A DNA stretch of 64,000 bases, taken from assembly GCF_005943945.1 (NCBI RefSeq), contig NZ_CP040710.1, positions 4,447,501 through 4,511,500 of the forward strand, written 5' to 3'. Every line of letters begins with the position of its first letter. The first letter of the stretch is position 1. Under the pieces are notes generated by a model. The model saw only the letters and a program-made list of their open reading frames with translations, was not told the DNA's origin and made no database searches. This document shows, piece after piece, positions 16,807-25,889 of the stretch. A program made the position numbers and the translations under genes. Source of the DNA: Aggregatimonas sangjinii. Lineage in GTDB: Bacteria; Bacteroidota; Bacteroidia; Flavobacteriales; Flavobacteriaceae.

Positions 16807-19137
16807 CTAGAACGGATATCCGATAGCGAAATTAAAGATTAGATTATCGTCGCCCCCATCAAGAAAAGGCGTTCGTAGACGTTGGCCTTCGGGGAGATAG
16901 GGCACCTGTAAGGGTGATGCCAAATCCAACCGGATGACAAAACTCTGTATATCCACCCGAAGCCCAAAACCGACGCCGATTCCCAGTTCCTTGGTCCAAT
17001 CCTTACCGAACTTTCCTTCATCTTGTAGTCGTTGATTGAATGCCATACCTTCTGCGGTTTCATCATCCGAAATCTCGGGGTTATAGGTGAGCCAGACGTT
17101 TCCGGCATCGGCAAATACAGCTCCTTTAAGATACGACCAGATGGGAAAGCGGTATTCTAGATTGGCTTCCAACCGCAGGTTTCCCGATTGATCGAAAAAC
17201 GAATTGCTACCCTCCCCGACCGATGTAAACGTACCAGGTCCCAGCGAACGTATCTGAAAAGCGCGGACACTATACGGGCCTCCCGAAAAAAATTGCTTTA
17301 CAAAGGGCAAGGTACTTGAATTCCCGTACGGAATTCCCCAACCTGCGAATGTTCGAGCAATAAGGGCCTGTTCCTTGCCCCATTTCAAGTAATACCGAAA
17401 ATCAACATCCAATTTGGCATATTGGGCATACTCCAAACCAAAAATGGTTTCCTTGTCGCCGCTAAACAAACTCAGGGTATTTCCTGCAATATCGAGATTG
17501 GCCGAGAAGAAAATAGGACGATTCTTGTCCTCATCAACGAGTTCGTTATAAGTGAAGGTATAATTTAGTCCTGCGATAAATTGTTGCTCGAAACTTTGCC
17601 GTAAGAAAGGGTTATTTTCCAAAATAGCCTCGAACTCTGGAGTGGTATTTGTAAGGTTTACATAATTGACGCTAATGGGATTCAATTCGTGATATACGAA
17701 TTCATTGGCATTCCAAGTATAGCCAAAAGAGGTGTTGAAGGAGCTGAGGGAATACAATTTACTGCGATTCAGGAAATCCGCCCCGAGCCCGATTTTCGTT
17801 TTTGGTACGGCATATTTGAACCGGCTTGGGGAAAAGGGAACCAACCTCGGAATGGTCAGATCCGCGTTAAGGCCACCCGCTATACTGCTCAAGCCCGAAT
17901 CCTGACCACCGGAGAGTTGAGCCTCGTAGGCGAAATTGCCGGTAATACTCAAAGTTTCGCCTCCTTTAAAAAGGTTGCGGTTGCTGTAGGTGACCGAAAT
18001 ACCCGGACCGGCAAAGCCGTTCGATTTGGTTACTGCCTGCAATTCGGCGCGAATTGCCCGACGGTTCAGCGGTGAAAGGAAAATATCGGCATCTAAAGAA
18101 CCAGTGTCGCCATCCTTTGCAATGGAGTCCCGTTCATTAAAGCGGATGTTCACGAATTTATAGCTTCCTAGGGCCGATAATCTATTACTGGTCAATCGGG
18201 CGGTCTGTGCATTGTATTTCTGGCCTTTTGCAAACAGAATATAGGGCTCAAGTAGTTTTGGTTTGAAAAATTCATCACGTTGTATGAAATCGATGCCATT
18301 TATGGTCTCCGGATCGGTTCGCAGACTGTCATTATTGATCGAATAGTTTGGATAAACAGTGATGGAATCTATGGCATAGGGAATAATTGATTTGCTAGGG
18401 GTCCCTTTTTTTAATCGGAGAAAAAGATCGAATTTTTTATTGTCATAGCGGTTGGTATCTGCTTCGAAAATCAGAAAATCAGGATTAAAATTATAGTATC
18501 CTCTTTGCTTTAGGGCAACATCAATACGTTCACGCTCGAATTTCATCAATTCGAGGTCGAAACGGTCCCCTTTTTTGATTTTGGTTTCGGACAGTACATC
18601 TTCTATTTCGTCATAAATAAGTAGGGAATCTTTCTCAAGCTCGAATTTTTCGAGTGTGTAAGGCTTTGATAGTACTGCTTTGTAGGTAACGCCCGTATAT
18701 TTTTCGGTACTGTCGATTTCGGAAGTTACCGAACTATAAAAGAAGCCGCGGTTGTCTAGTCGATTCAACATCAACTCTTCGACCCGCAAGGGGTTGACCT
18801 CTGAAAAATATACCGGTTCCTCACCGAATTTTTTGTTCAGCCATTTATTGAGAAAGCCAGGCTTATCCTGTTGGGCTTTGTAATGATAGTATAGCCCTAA
18901 GCGAATCCCGAGCAGCTGGGTATTGGGTTGAGGTCTGACCAAGCTATTCAGCTCCGCTTCGATCAGATTCATATTTTTGACCGCTTTTACGTCTTCGCCC
19001 AATGCGGTCTCGATTTTAGCTCCGGAATACAGGTGCTCCCCTTCAGGAATAAACTTAGAGATGCTACAGCCTGTCACTCCCAGGAGTAGGATGAGCAGCA
19101 GTATGGGTATTGCAAATGTCTTGTTCTTGCTTGCCAT
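16807..19137 (-). CDS. tamL: TamL-like lipidated BamA/TamA family outer-membrane protein
   Basis: 776 residues from the ATG at 19137 (MASKNKTFAIPILLLILLLG). A lipobox VTGC places a lipidated cysteine at C24, as in Bacteroidota TamL, a BamA/TamA-superfamily variant. POTRA-like repeats occupy about 30-330 and a 16-strand Omp85 barrel about 340-776, with the characteristic terminal aromatic strand FNFAIGYPF and a VRAF motif (VRAFQIRSLGPG). Open frame extends to 19236 over the tamB end and is rejected. It begins 10 nt after the tamB stop, which indicates a TamB-TamL export/assembly pair. Confidence 0.85.
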   Translation of the reverse strand: MASKNKTFAIPILLLILLLGVTGCSISKFIPEGEHLYSGAKIETALGEDVKAVKNMNLIEAELNSLVRPQPNTQLLGIRLGLYYHYKAQQDKPGFLNKWLNKKFGEEPVYFSEVNPLRVEELMLNRLDNRGFFYSSVTSEIDSTEKYTGVTYKAVLSKPYTLEKFELEKDSLLIYDEIEDVLSETKIKKGDRFDLELMKFERERIDVALKQRGYYNFNPDFLIFEADTNRYDNKKFDLFLRLKKGTPSKSIIPYAIDSITVYPNYSINNDSLRTDPETINGIDFIQRDEFFKPKLLEPYILFAKGQKYNAQTARLTSNRLSALGSYKFVNIRFNERDSIAKDGDTGSLDADIFLSPLNRRAIRAELQAVTKSNGFAGPGISVTYSNRNLFKGGETLSITGNFAYEAQLSGGQDSGLSSIAGGLNADLTIPRLVPFSPSRFKYAVPKTKIGLGADFLNRSKLYSLSSFNTSFGYTWNANEFVYHELNPISVNYVNLTNTTPEFEAILENNPFLRQSFEQQFIAGLNYTFTYNELVDEDKNRPIFFSANLDIAGNTLSLFSGDKETIFGLEYAQYAKLDVDFRYYLKWGKEQALIARTFAGWGIPYGNSSTLPFVKQFFSGGPYSVRAFQIRSLGPGTFTSVGEGSNSFFDQSGNLRLEANLEYRFPIWSYLKGAVFADAGNVWLTYNPEISDDETAEGMAFNQRLQDEGKFGKDWTKELGIGVGFGLRVDIQSFVIRLDLASPLQVPYLPEGQRLRTPFLDGGDDNLIFNFAIGYPF

Positions 19138-19147
19138 CTTTTTGATT

Positions 19148-22100
19148 TCAGTCTTCCTGTTTCTTTTCTTTCGGGTTGTTTTCTTTCTCCTTTTTTTCCT
19201 GGTCCTTAAGTTCTTCCGTTGGACTAAAAAGCTCACTGAACCTATTGAATTCCCGTTGAAAAATCAAAGCGACCCCCGTAAGGATCAGCTGTCCGTCGAT
19301 TACGTTCGTGTATTCGTTTTTTCGGAATCCCTTTAGTCGGTACCTCCCATTTTCGGTCATCAGGTATTCCAAGCTCACGTTTCCGATAATCGGGGTTTCT
19401 CCTTGTCCGGGCTGCCCACTGCCTTCCACATCTACCGCGCTACCTGCGGTAACGATAAGGCGATCGTCAAACAATTTTTTCTTGGCATTGATGTTCAACT
19501 GGGTACGGTCCTGTGGACTATCGCCTTGGTAATCCGTAAAACTGTCGAGATCAAAATCGAGTTCGAATCCGCTTTTCCCGAAGATTTTATCCGAGAAGGC
19601 ATTCAATTGCCCTGAAAGTACTTTATTTACATTGCCCCTGGCCAAGGCAGCGGTACCGCCGCTACTACCATCACTACCACTCGCAGGAAAAAAGCGATTG
19701 AGGGCAAGAAGGGAAAATACCTGCTTGTTCAATGCGCTTTCTTGCCCATTAAGCTGCTGTACCCTACCGTATACGGCACCACCCAATGAGCCTTGTTCGT
19801 CTTCAGGCATATCCAGCCCGAACGACAGCTTCGGTTCAAGCAGCTCTCCGTCTACATTCAGATACACGATAAAGGGCAATACCTGTCTGTATTTGCCGAT
19901 GACACTCAGATCTTCGCCCGAGGTTACCGCCGACATTAATGGGGCCGCAGAGGTTTCTACCTTATAGACCGCCGTTACATCCAGTTTGGCATCGGTGGGG
20001 TCGCCCTGCCAGGTAATCGTACTGCTCGGATTGATTTCAAATTTACGCTTGACTAGATTATAGAGACTGGTCTCATAATGCCCGGAGCTGAGCTCGTATC
20101 GTCCAGAAAGGTTGATGCGGCCATTGGGTTCGATATTGAGGTTCAAGGCCGCGTCGCCCGAAACCTGAAGGTTATCGCCTGTTTTCTCGTCAATGACAAT
20201 ATGAAAGATGGCATCGTCGGCTATTTCCAATATGGCTTCGGCATCAATTCCCCGAAAAAGGGAAGCTGTTTCTTCTTCCTCGTTCCTAGTCAGAATGGCA
20301 TCGGGGTTTTCGCGGTTGACAAAGATGACGACCCCGTCCCGTTCTTCCACATCCAATTGCGATTCCGGAATTACGTAAGTGACGTCGGTAATTTTACGTA
20401 CGCGCAGCTTTCCATCTACCTTAGGCAGGTTAAGGTTGCCTTTGACGGTAACATCGGCATCAAAGCTGGCGGTGCCATAGAAAAGCTCGTTATCTTCCTT
20501 GGTAGAATTTAATACCTGAAATTGCCTAGCTTTCAACTGTAAGTCAAAACCAGGATTCGTCAATTTTTCGGTCGATATGTTGCCATCCAAAGTGAACGTA
20601 TTACTATTTGCATCCCCAATCTGAAAAGTATCGAGGTACAATCCGGTATTATCCACTTGAAGACTTTCCTTATCGATTTTGAAGATTGAATTTAAGGAAG
20701 CAACGTTGAATTCCACCTGATTAAAATCCAATCGCCCGTCATATTTTGGTTCTGCGGTCGTGCCTTGCACATCTACGTTTCCGGAAATATAGCCTTTAGC
20801 ATCTTTCAGAAGGCCTTCGGATAAACCTTGTATCAACATAATTTCCAGTTTGTTCAGGTCTAGGTCTAAGTTTAATCGCGCCCCAGTATCCGCCGCGGTA
20901 TAATCCCCTGTCAGATCAAGATCTGCCCCGCCATCCTTTAATGCCAGATTAAAATCATAGGTATCATCCCCTTTTGAAACGGCATCCAAGGATAGGTTGC
21001 CCAAGGCATTCTGCATTACTTCGAGGCTATTTATCTTAAAATCGGCAATGATCCCTGGGGCATCAAAAGGGTTTTCGACCACAAACCTCCCTTCGACCAA
21101 TCCTGCTGCCAAGGCTTTATCGGGATTGAACAAGCTCAGGAAGGTCTGCAGCTTAAAATTATCGAAAGTTACCCCAATGTGCTCTTGGTCGATTCCCGCA
21201 ACCTGATTGCTAATCGTCAGTTCTTGGTCATTTCGGTTCAAAACCATATTTCGCAACCCCCAGTGATTATTGGAGAAAGTAATGCGGTTATCTTGTGGAA
21301 CTGTCCATTCCTTTTCATTAAAGATAAGCTTGGAGGGATTGATGTGCAGCTTTACGGTATCTTGGGCCAAGGTCATTTCGGAGGCAATATGCACAAGTTC
21401 GTTTTGGTCATCGAACGAACTGAAATCCAAGAGCAGTTCATTGTTCTGTAGGTTTCCGGTAAAGAAGGTGCGCTTTACATTGATCGGATCGGCGGTCACG
21501 CCGGCAAGTCCTGCCTGAAAGTTCAGGTCGGTAGCATTGCCTTCGACCAGTACGTTAAGGCTATCAACGGCAACGCCGTTATACATGGCCGAGGGCATGT
21601 ACAACTTTGCGTTAACGACTTTGGAAATCGCATCAAAATCGGCCTGCACATTAATAGAGTCGAGTCGCTGTACTCCCCTCAGGAATACCTCGGTCAAAAC
21701 AGGCACTGGCGTGAGTGCCATATCTAGCTGTAGCCGCACGGAATCGGTAATGACCTCATTCACCCGTGCATCAGGGAAATAACCTTTAAACTGCCTTTGA
21801 AGTGCAGCGTTCAGCTTGTCGGGCGAAGTGTTGGATACCAAAGTACCGTTCAGGAAATCGCTGTTGATCGTAAAGTCGGTGGTGGTTTTTCCGATGTTTG
21901 TTTCCATTTCGATATCACCGAGTTGATACTGCTCGTTGTCGTAAACCGCGACTCCTTCAGAGACCAGCGCGTTCACCGTAAAATCTTCATTATTACCGGT
22001 AAAATCGGCTTTCATTTTTAAACCGGCCTTGATTTCCTCTTCGGTGATACCAAGGGCATAGAGATCGGCGCCTATCAGATGCAGATCAAGATTTATTTTC

Positions 22101-24145
22101 GAGTTTAGGGTATCTAGGTTTACCCGGGTTTTTGCGTTAAGATTCAGGTTGGAGTCCTTAAATTTCAAATTGATATCCCCGACGCCACTTACGATTTCCC
22201 CGTCGAGAACAAGGTTCGAAAAATCATACCCCTTAAATTGCAATTGGGTAAAATTAGATTGTAACGAAGCGTTCAGGGAGTTCAGATCTGCGCCACTTCC
22301 AGAAGCGTCAATAACGAAGGAAACCGGTCCCAGTTCATCGTTTTGAAGCAATTTGTCCAAGCGAAGACTGTCGACCTTTAAGTTGCCTTCAAAGGCTATT
22401 TTTTCGTACTTGGAGTAATTGCCGGTAAGCATAGCGAACCCCTCGGGGATTTTCAGGGAGGCATTGACGTTCATAGCGTTTTGCGATCCCTTTGCTGTTG
22501 CTTCCATCACAATATCCTGCGGGATGGAAATACCCAAGTCGGCCTCCGAAACGAATTGCAAAAGGTCTTTTCGGTTCGTGACCGCCTTTACGTTGTTGAA
22601 ATCGAAAAACAGCGCCTCGGTATCCAGTATATTTTTAACTCGTCCATCGGCCTTGAGAGAGGTCTGATCGCCCCAATCAAGGTCGAAAAAAGACACTTCA
22701 ATGTCAGCAAGGGTACCATTGGCGTTCATGCCACCAGTAAAAGGTTTTTCCGCTGCTTTTATGACATATTCGTTGGAGGCAAGGTCGGGTTGAAATGGGT
22801 AAGCATCTTCCAGCGCAACGACCAGATTGACGAGATTGAAGTTGACTTGGGTTTCTTCGGGTTGGTCAATGAACCGATTGACGGACGTATACTCAAGTGC
22901 TAGTCCTCCATACGCTTTGCTATTATTGGTTAGGAGTTCCAAATCGGAAATGGAAGCTGACTTCGCTTCCAACTGCGCATCAAAGGCTAGCTTGCGAAGC
23001 TGAAAACCGCTTTTTTCGGCAAATCCCAAGTGGTCGAGGGTCAGCTCCGTATATTCAGGCCGATATACTAATTCATTGGCCTGCAAAGTAACATTTGATA
23101 GGGCAAGGGCCTTGGGATTGAAGGTGCCCGAAACAGGTTCCGTATCGCCCATTCGGTAGGCGATGGCATTGTCTTGTAAATCGATGGCACGTACCTCGAC
23201 TAAAAATTGGGGCCACTCGAAAGCAGTTTTGGTAACTAAGGTGGAATCGGTTGATTGTGCCTCTGGTTCGGCCATCACTACCGAAACATGGGAATTTTTT
23301 AGCTGTAGCAGGTCGATTTCAAAATCGTTTTTCGTCAAATCGGCCTTGGGCAGTTCCAGTAAAAAATCCGTTATATCGACTTCGGCACTGACCTTATCGG
23401 GTACTGAATTGTAATTTGCTTTTACGGCGGTGATTTTCAGGTCGTCAACGCTCAAATAAGGAAGTGTTGTCGCTGTGGTATCCTCCGAAACGAAGGGCTT
23501 TGTTTGGGTGTAGCCGATTTCGGAATCGGAAAGTTCGAACGCGTCCAACTCGAAACGCATCGTTTCCAGATCGATTTGGTCGGCCTCGAGATTTAGCCGC
23601 CCCAGGCGGACGTTGGCATCCATTCCTAAAAAGCTATCGGTATAGCGTAGCTTAACGTCGGAAAGGTCGATGGTACCGATGGAAATAGCCATAGGTTCGG
23701 ACGCTTCGGTGGTGGTTGGGCTATCGGTCGTTGCGAAGGCATCGATCAAGAAATCGAAATTGAATTTTTCGGAACCCTCAGGGCGTTTAACGGTCGCGGT
23801 AACCTCTTTCCATTCCAGGTTTTTTAAGTTCAGGCTGTTTCCGAATAAAATAGGGGAGAGTGCCACATCGGCCTCGAGCGTTTTGGAATAGATAAGGGTA
23901 TCGCCTTGGGTATCTTCCAAATACAATCCCTCAAGCTGCACCCCTCCGGCAAAGGTCACGAACAGGCGTTCGATTTCAACCTTCGTTCCCGTTTTTCCGG
24001 AAACATAGTCAACTGCCTTATCTACGATGATATCCTGCCCCCATGGACTGCGGATAAAAAGGATTACTGCTGCGAATAGCAATAGCAGCACGATACAAAT
24101 CCGGCCAATGCGTCTTAAGGTTCTATGTTTTCTTTTCTTTTCCAA
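19148..24145 (-). CDS. tamB: Translocation and assembly module protein TamB
   Basis: A 1665-residue AsmA/TamB family protein thought to bridge the inner and outer membranes and aid outer-membrane assembly or lipid transport. The N-terminus has a basic segment followed by a single anchor helix (about 13-31), then IRSPWGQDIIVDKAVDYVSGKTGTKVEIERL, typical of AsmA-like starts. Long beta-rich repeats follow, and the C-terminal DUF490 region (about 1270-1665) contains EANLTGRYEL-type strands. A charged Lys/Glu tail closes it. It is co-transcribed with tamL. Bacteroidota TamB proteins are of this great length. Confidence 0.9.
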   Translation of the reverse strand: MEKKRKHRTLRRIGRICIVLLLLFAAVILFIRSPWGQDIIVDKAVDYVSGKTGTKVEIERLFVTFAGGVQLEGLYLEDTQGDTLIYSKTLEADVALSPILFGNSLNLKNLEWKEVTATVKRPEGSEKFNFDFLIDAFATTDSPTTTEASEPMAISIGTIDLSDVKLRYTDSFLGMDANVRLGRLNLEADQIDLETMRFELDAFELSDSEIGYTQTKPFVSEDTTATTLPYLSVDDLKITAVKANYNSVPDKVSAEVDITDFLLELPKADLTKNDFEIDLLQLKNSHVSVVMAEPEAQSTDSTLVTKTAFEWPQFLVEVRAIDLQDNAIAYRMGDTEPVSGTFNPKALALSNVTLQANELVYRPEYTELTLDHLGFAEKSGFQLRKLAFDAQLEAKSASISDLELLTNNSKAYGGLALEYTSVNRFIDQPEETQVNFNLVNLVVALEDAYPFQPDLASNEYVIKAAEKPFTGGMNANGTLADIEVSFFDLDWGDQTSLKADGRVKNILDTEALFFDFNNVKAVTNRKDLLQFVSEADLGISIPQDIVMEATAKGSQNAMNVNASLKIPEGFAMLTGNYSKYEKIAFEGNLKVDSLRLDKLLQNDELGPVSFVIDASGSGADLNSLNASLQSNFTQLQFKGYDFSNLVLDGEIVSGVGDINLKFKDSNLNLNAKTRVNLDTLNSKINLDLHLIGADLYALGITEEEIKAGLKMKADFTGNNEDFTVNALVSEGVAVYDNEQYQLGDIEMETNIGKTTTDFTINSDFLNGTLVSNTSPDKLNAALQRQFKGYFPDARVNEVITDSVRLQLDMALTPVPVLTEVFLRGVQRLDSINVQADFDAISKVVNAKLYMPSAMYNGVAVDSLNVLVEGNATDLNFQAGLAGVTADPINVKRTFFTGNLQNNELLLDFSSFDDQNELVHIASEMTLAQDTVKLHINPSKLIFNEKEWTVPQDNRITFSNNHWGLRNMVLNRNDQELTISNQVAGIDQEHIGVTFDNFKLQTFLSLFNPDKALAAGLVEGRFVVENPFDAPGIIADFKINSLEVMQNALGNLSLDAVSKGDDTYDFNLALKDGGADLDLTGDYTAADTGARLNLDLDLNKLEIMLIQGLSEGLLKDAKGYISGNVDVQGTTAEPKYDGRLDFNQVEFNVASLNSIFKIDKESLQVDNTGLYLDTFQIGDANSNTFTLDGNISTEKLTNPGFDLQLKARQFQVLNSTKEDNELFYGTASFDADVTVKGNLNLPKVDGKLRVRKITDVTYVIPESQLDVEERDGVVIFVNRENPDAILTRNEEEETASLFRGIDAEAILEIADDAIFHIVIDEKTGDNLQVSGDAALNLNIEPNGRINLSGRYELSSGHYETSLYNLVKRKFEINPSSTITWQGDPTDAKLDVTAVYKVETSAAPLMSAVTSGEDLSVIGKYRQVLPFIVYLNVDGELLEPKLSFGLDMPEDEQGSLGGAVYGRVQQLNGQESALNKQVFSLLALNRFFPASGSDGSSGGTAALARGNVNKVLSGQLNAFSDKIFGKSGFELDFDLDSFTDYQGDSPQDRTQLNINAKKKLFDDRLIVTAGSAVDVEGSGQPGQGETPIIGNVSLEYLMTENGRYRLKGFRKNEYTNVIDGQLILTGVALIFQREFNRFSELFSPTEELKDQEKKEKENNPKEKKQED

Positions 24146-24511
24146 CTGGTGGCGTATCCTTTCGGTAGGGCCAAAAGTAAAACGTTTCGCAAAGAACCCT
24201 TCACAATGTTGCGCTAATTGTTGACCCTATTGCAATTTTGGGGCCTTTTCAACGCTTACTGCCTGTCATTGCCAGGATTATCTGTTATATCATCGGATTC
24301 GGTAAGCGCATTAAACGTAAAATACGTGCATGGTATAGTGAAATTGACGTAGCCTATTATACTATTGAGGCCACGGTATCACGGGTTGGAAGGGCTTCTC
24401 TGTGGCCGTAGCTGCCATTGTGATGGAAAACACCCTTTTTTAGGCCCGGAAATAGTTGAGGTGTAATTTTGATAGGTTGGCAAAAAGTATTTCCTTTGCG
24501 GCAGCCAAAAT
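24146..24511. other. Gene-free gap upstream of tamB
   Basis: About 365 nt between tamB and the tRNA-Ala locus. A frame on the + strand is open from about 24193 to a TAG near 24404 but it has no ATG and no recognisable protein pattern. I see a -7-like element for tamB (24172-24179) and nothing else that I can support. Confidence 0.5.
24172..24179 (-). promoter_or_regulatory. Candidate -7 element for tamB
   Basis: TACTTTTG on the minus strand matches the Bacteroidota -7 consensus TAnnTTTG and lies 26 nt before the tamB ATG. No convincing -33 TTTG was found at the expected distance, so this is a weak call. Confidence 0.4.
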
Positions 24512-24588
24512 GGGGGATTAGCCCGCCCGTACCAAATGGCACGTTCGGGCGGGCTCAGCTGGCTAGAGCGCTTGCCAGGCAGGCAAGA
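24512..24588 (+). pseudogene. Displaced 5' half of tRNA-Ala(GGC), interrupted by a palindrome
   Basis: The tRNA-Ala positions 1-11 (gggggattagc, 24512-24522) and about 12-44 (ctcagctggctagagcgcttgcc.., from 24554) are repeated here, with one substitution in the anticodon loop (cttgccaggcaggcaag against cttgcctggcaggcaag). The two pieces are separated by about 31 nt that include the inverted repeat cccgcccg / cgggcggg (24522-24529 and 24546-24553). The match to the tRNA stops after caggcaag. It cannot fold as a tRNA and lacks the T-arm and 3' end. Confidence 0.85.
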
Positions 24589-24607
24589 ATCGAAACTGAC
24601 ATTTAAG

Positions 24608-24922
<315 letters not shown>

Positions 24923-24923
<1 letters not shown>

Positions 24924-24953
24924 AAAACCACCTTGGAAAAGGTGGTTTTTTTG
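24923..24953 (+). terminator. Intrinsic terminator of tRNA-Ala
   Basis: Perfect stem aaaaaccacctt / aaggtggttttt with a ggaa loop (24935-24938) and a T run. It starts at the end of the tRNA CCA. Confidence 0.9.
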
Positions 24954-24961
24954 TTTTTGGT

Positions 24962-25006
24962 AGGTCACCGGTTCCCCTCGATGCTTCGGGGAGGTATTCT
25001 ACACCA
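24962..25006 (+). pseudogene. Displaced 3' half of tRNA-Ala, interrupted by a palindrome
   Basis: The tRNA-Ala 3' half begins with aggtcaccggttc (24962-24974) and ends with tattctacacca (24995-25006). Compared with the intact tRNA it has one change (tctcc to tctac), and the T-arm is replaced by the palindrome cccctcgatgcttcgggg (24974-24991). It starts at exactly the tRNA position where the 5' fragment at 24588 stops. Confidence 0.85.
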
Positions 25007-25037
25007 ACAACCATCTTGGAAAAGGGTGGTTTTTTCA
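25007..25037 (+). terminator. Decayed second copy of the tRNA-Ala terminator
   Basis: acaaccatcttggaaaagggtggttttttc resembles the terminator at 24923-24953 but with changed stem bases (accatctt against aagggtggt). It belongs to a 71-nt tandem copy of the tRNA 3' half plus terminator. Confidence 0.75.
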
Positions 25038-25178
25038 AATTTTTATAAGAGGTTATCCGGAACCTTAGCAGTCTCTAGGTATTCTTTAGAATACTATCCT
25101 TATTTTAAGATTGTTTTAATTTTATAAAGGACAGTATCTCTCTAGGAATATTATATTTTTACCAAAATAATACAGGAC

Positions 25179-25889
25179 ATGAATTTAAACGGAAAAGTCG
25201 CCTACATCACGGGAGGATCAAAAGGCATCGGGTTCGGTGTGGCCAAAAAATTGATCGAAGTTGGAATGCGTGTAGCGATTAGTGGGCGGAAGCTCAAAAC
25301 GGTATCGCAGGCAGCCGAATATTTGGGCGATGCCAACCAAGTCCTAGCCTTGGAATCGGACGTGACGCAGCATAGAGACGAACAAAAGGCGGTTCGGGCC
25401 ATCTTAGATAAATGGGGCCAGTTGGATGTGATTCTTGCCAATGCCGGGGTAGGTCATTTTGCTGCTATTGATGAAATGTCGGAGGAGCAGTGGCACAGTA
25501 TGATCGATACCAATTTGAACGGGGTTTTCCATACGCTAAAGGCTTCCGTCGAGGCGTTAAAGAAATCGAAAGGATATTACATGACCTTGGCCAGTTTGGC
25601 AGGTACTAACTTCTTCGCTTCAGGGGCCGGTTACAATGCCACCAAATTCGGAGTGGTCGGTTTTACACAGGCCGCGATGTTGGACTTGCGCAAATACGAT
25701 ATCAAAGTTTCTACCATCATGCCGGGCTCCGTAGCCACACACTTTAATGGCAATGAACCGGACGAAAAAGATGCCTGGAAAATACAACCGGAAGATATTG
25801 GCGATTTGGTGCTAGACCTGCTGAAGATGCACCCCAGAACATTACCGAGCAAAGTTGAGGTAAGGCCTACGCGACCCGATAAAAAATAG
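25179..25889 (+). CDS. SDR family NAD(P)-dependent oxidoreductase
   Basis: A 236-residue classical short-chain dehydrogenase. The cofactor motif is TGGSKGIG (11-18), then NAG (88-90), and the catalytic S139, Y152 and K156 (YNATK). A basic residue soon after the glycine motif (SGRKLK, 35-40) hints at NADP preference. The substrate is unknown. It stands alone on the + strand, converging on the AddB-like gene whose stop directly abuts its own. Confidence 0.9.
   Translation: MNLNGKVAYITGGSKGIGFGVAKKLIEVGMRVAISGRKLKTVSQAAEYLGDANQVLALESDVTQHRDEQKAVRAILDKWGQLDVILANAGVGHFAAIDEMSEEQWHSMIDTNLNGVFHTLKASVEALKKSKGYYMTLASLAGTNFFASGAGYNATKFGVVGFTQAAMLDLRKYDIKVSTIMPGSVATHFNGNEPDEKDAWKIQPEDIGDLVLDLLKMHPRTLPSKVEVRPTRPDKK

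Noticed and set aside
19138-19236. N-terminal extension of TamL (MSFLVQRKN...)
   Set aside because: It lies in the end of tamB in another frame; the lipoprotein signal starting at 19137 is convincing.
24193-24404. Open frame of ~65 codons between tamB and tRNA-Ala, with helical-looking residues
   Set aside because: No ATG in frame, no start or family pattern; short enough to be chance.
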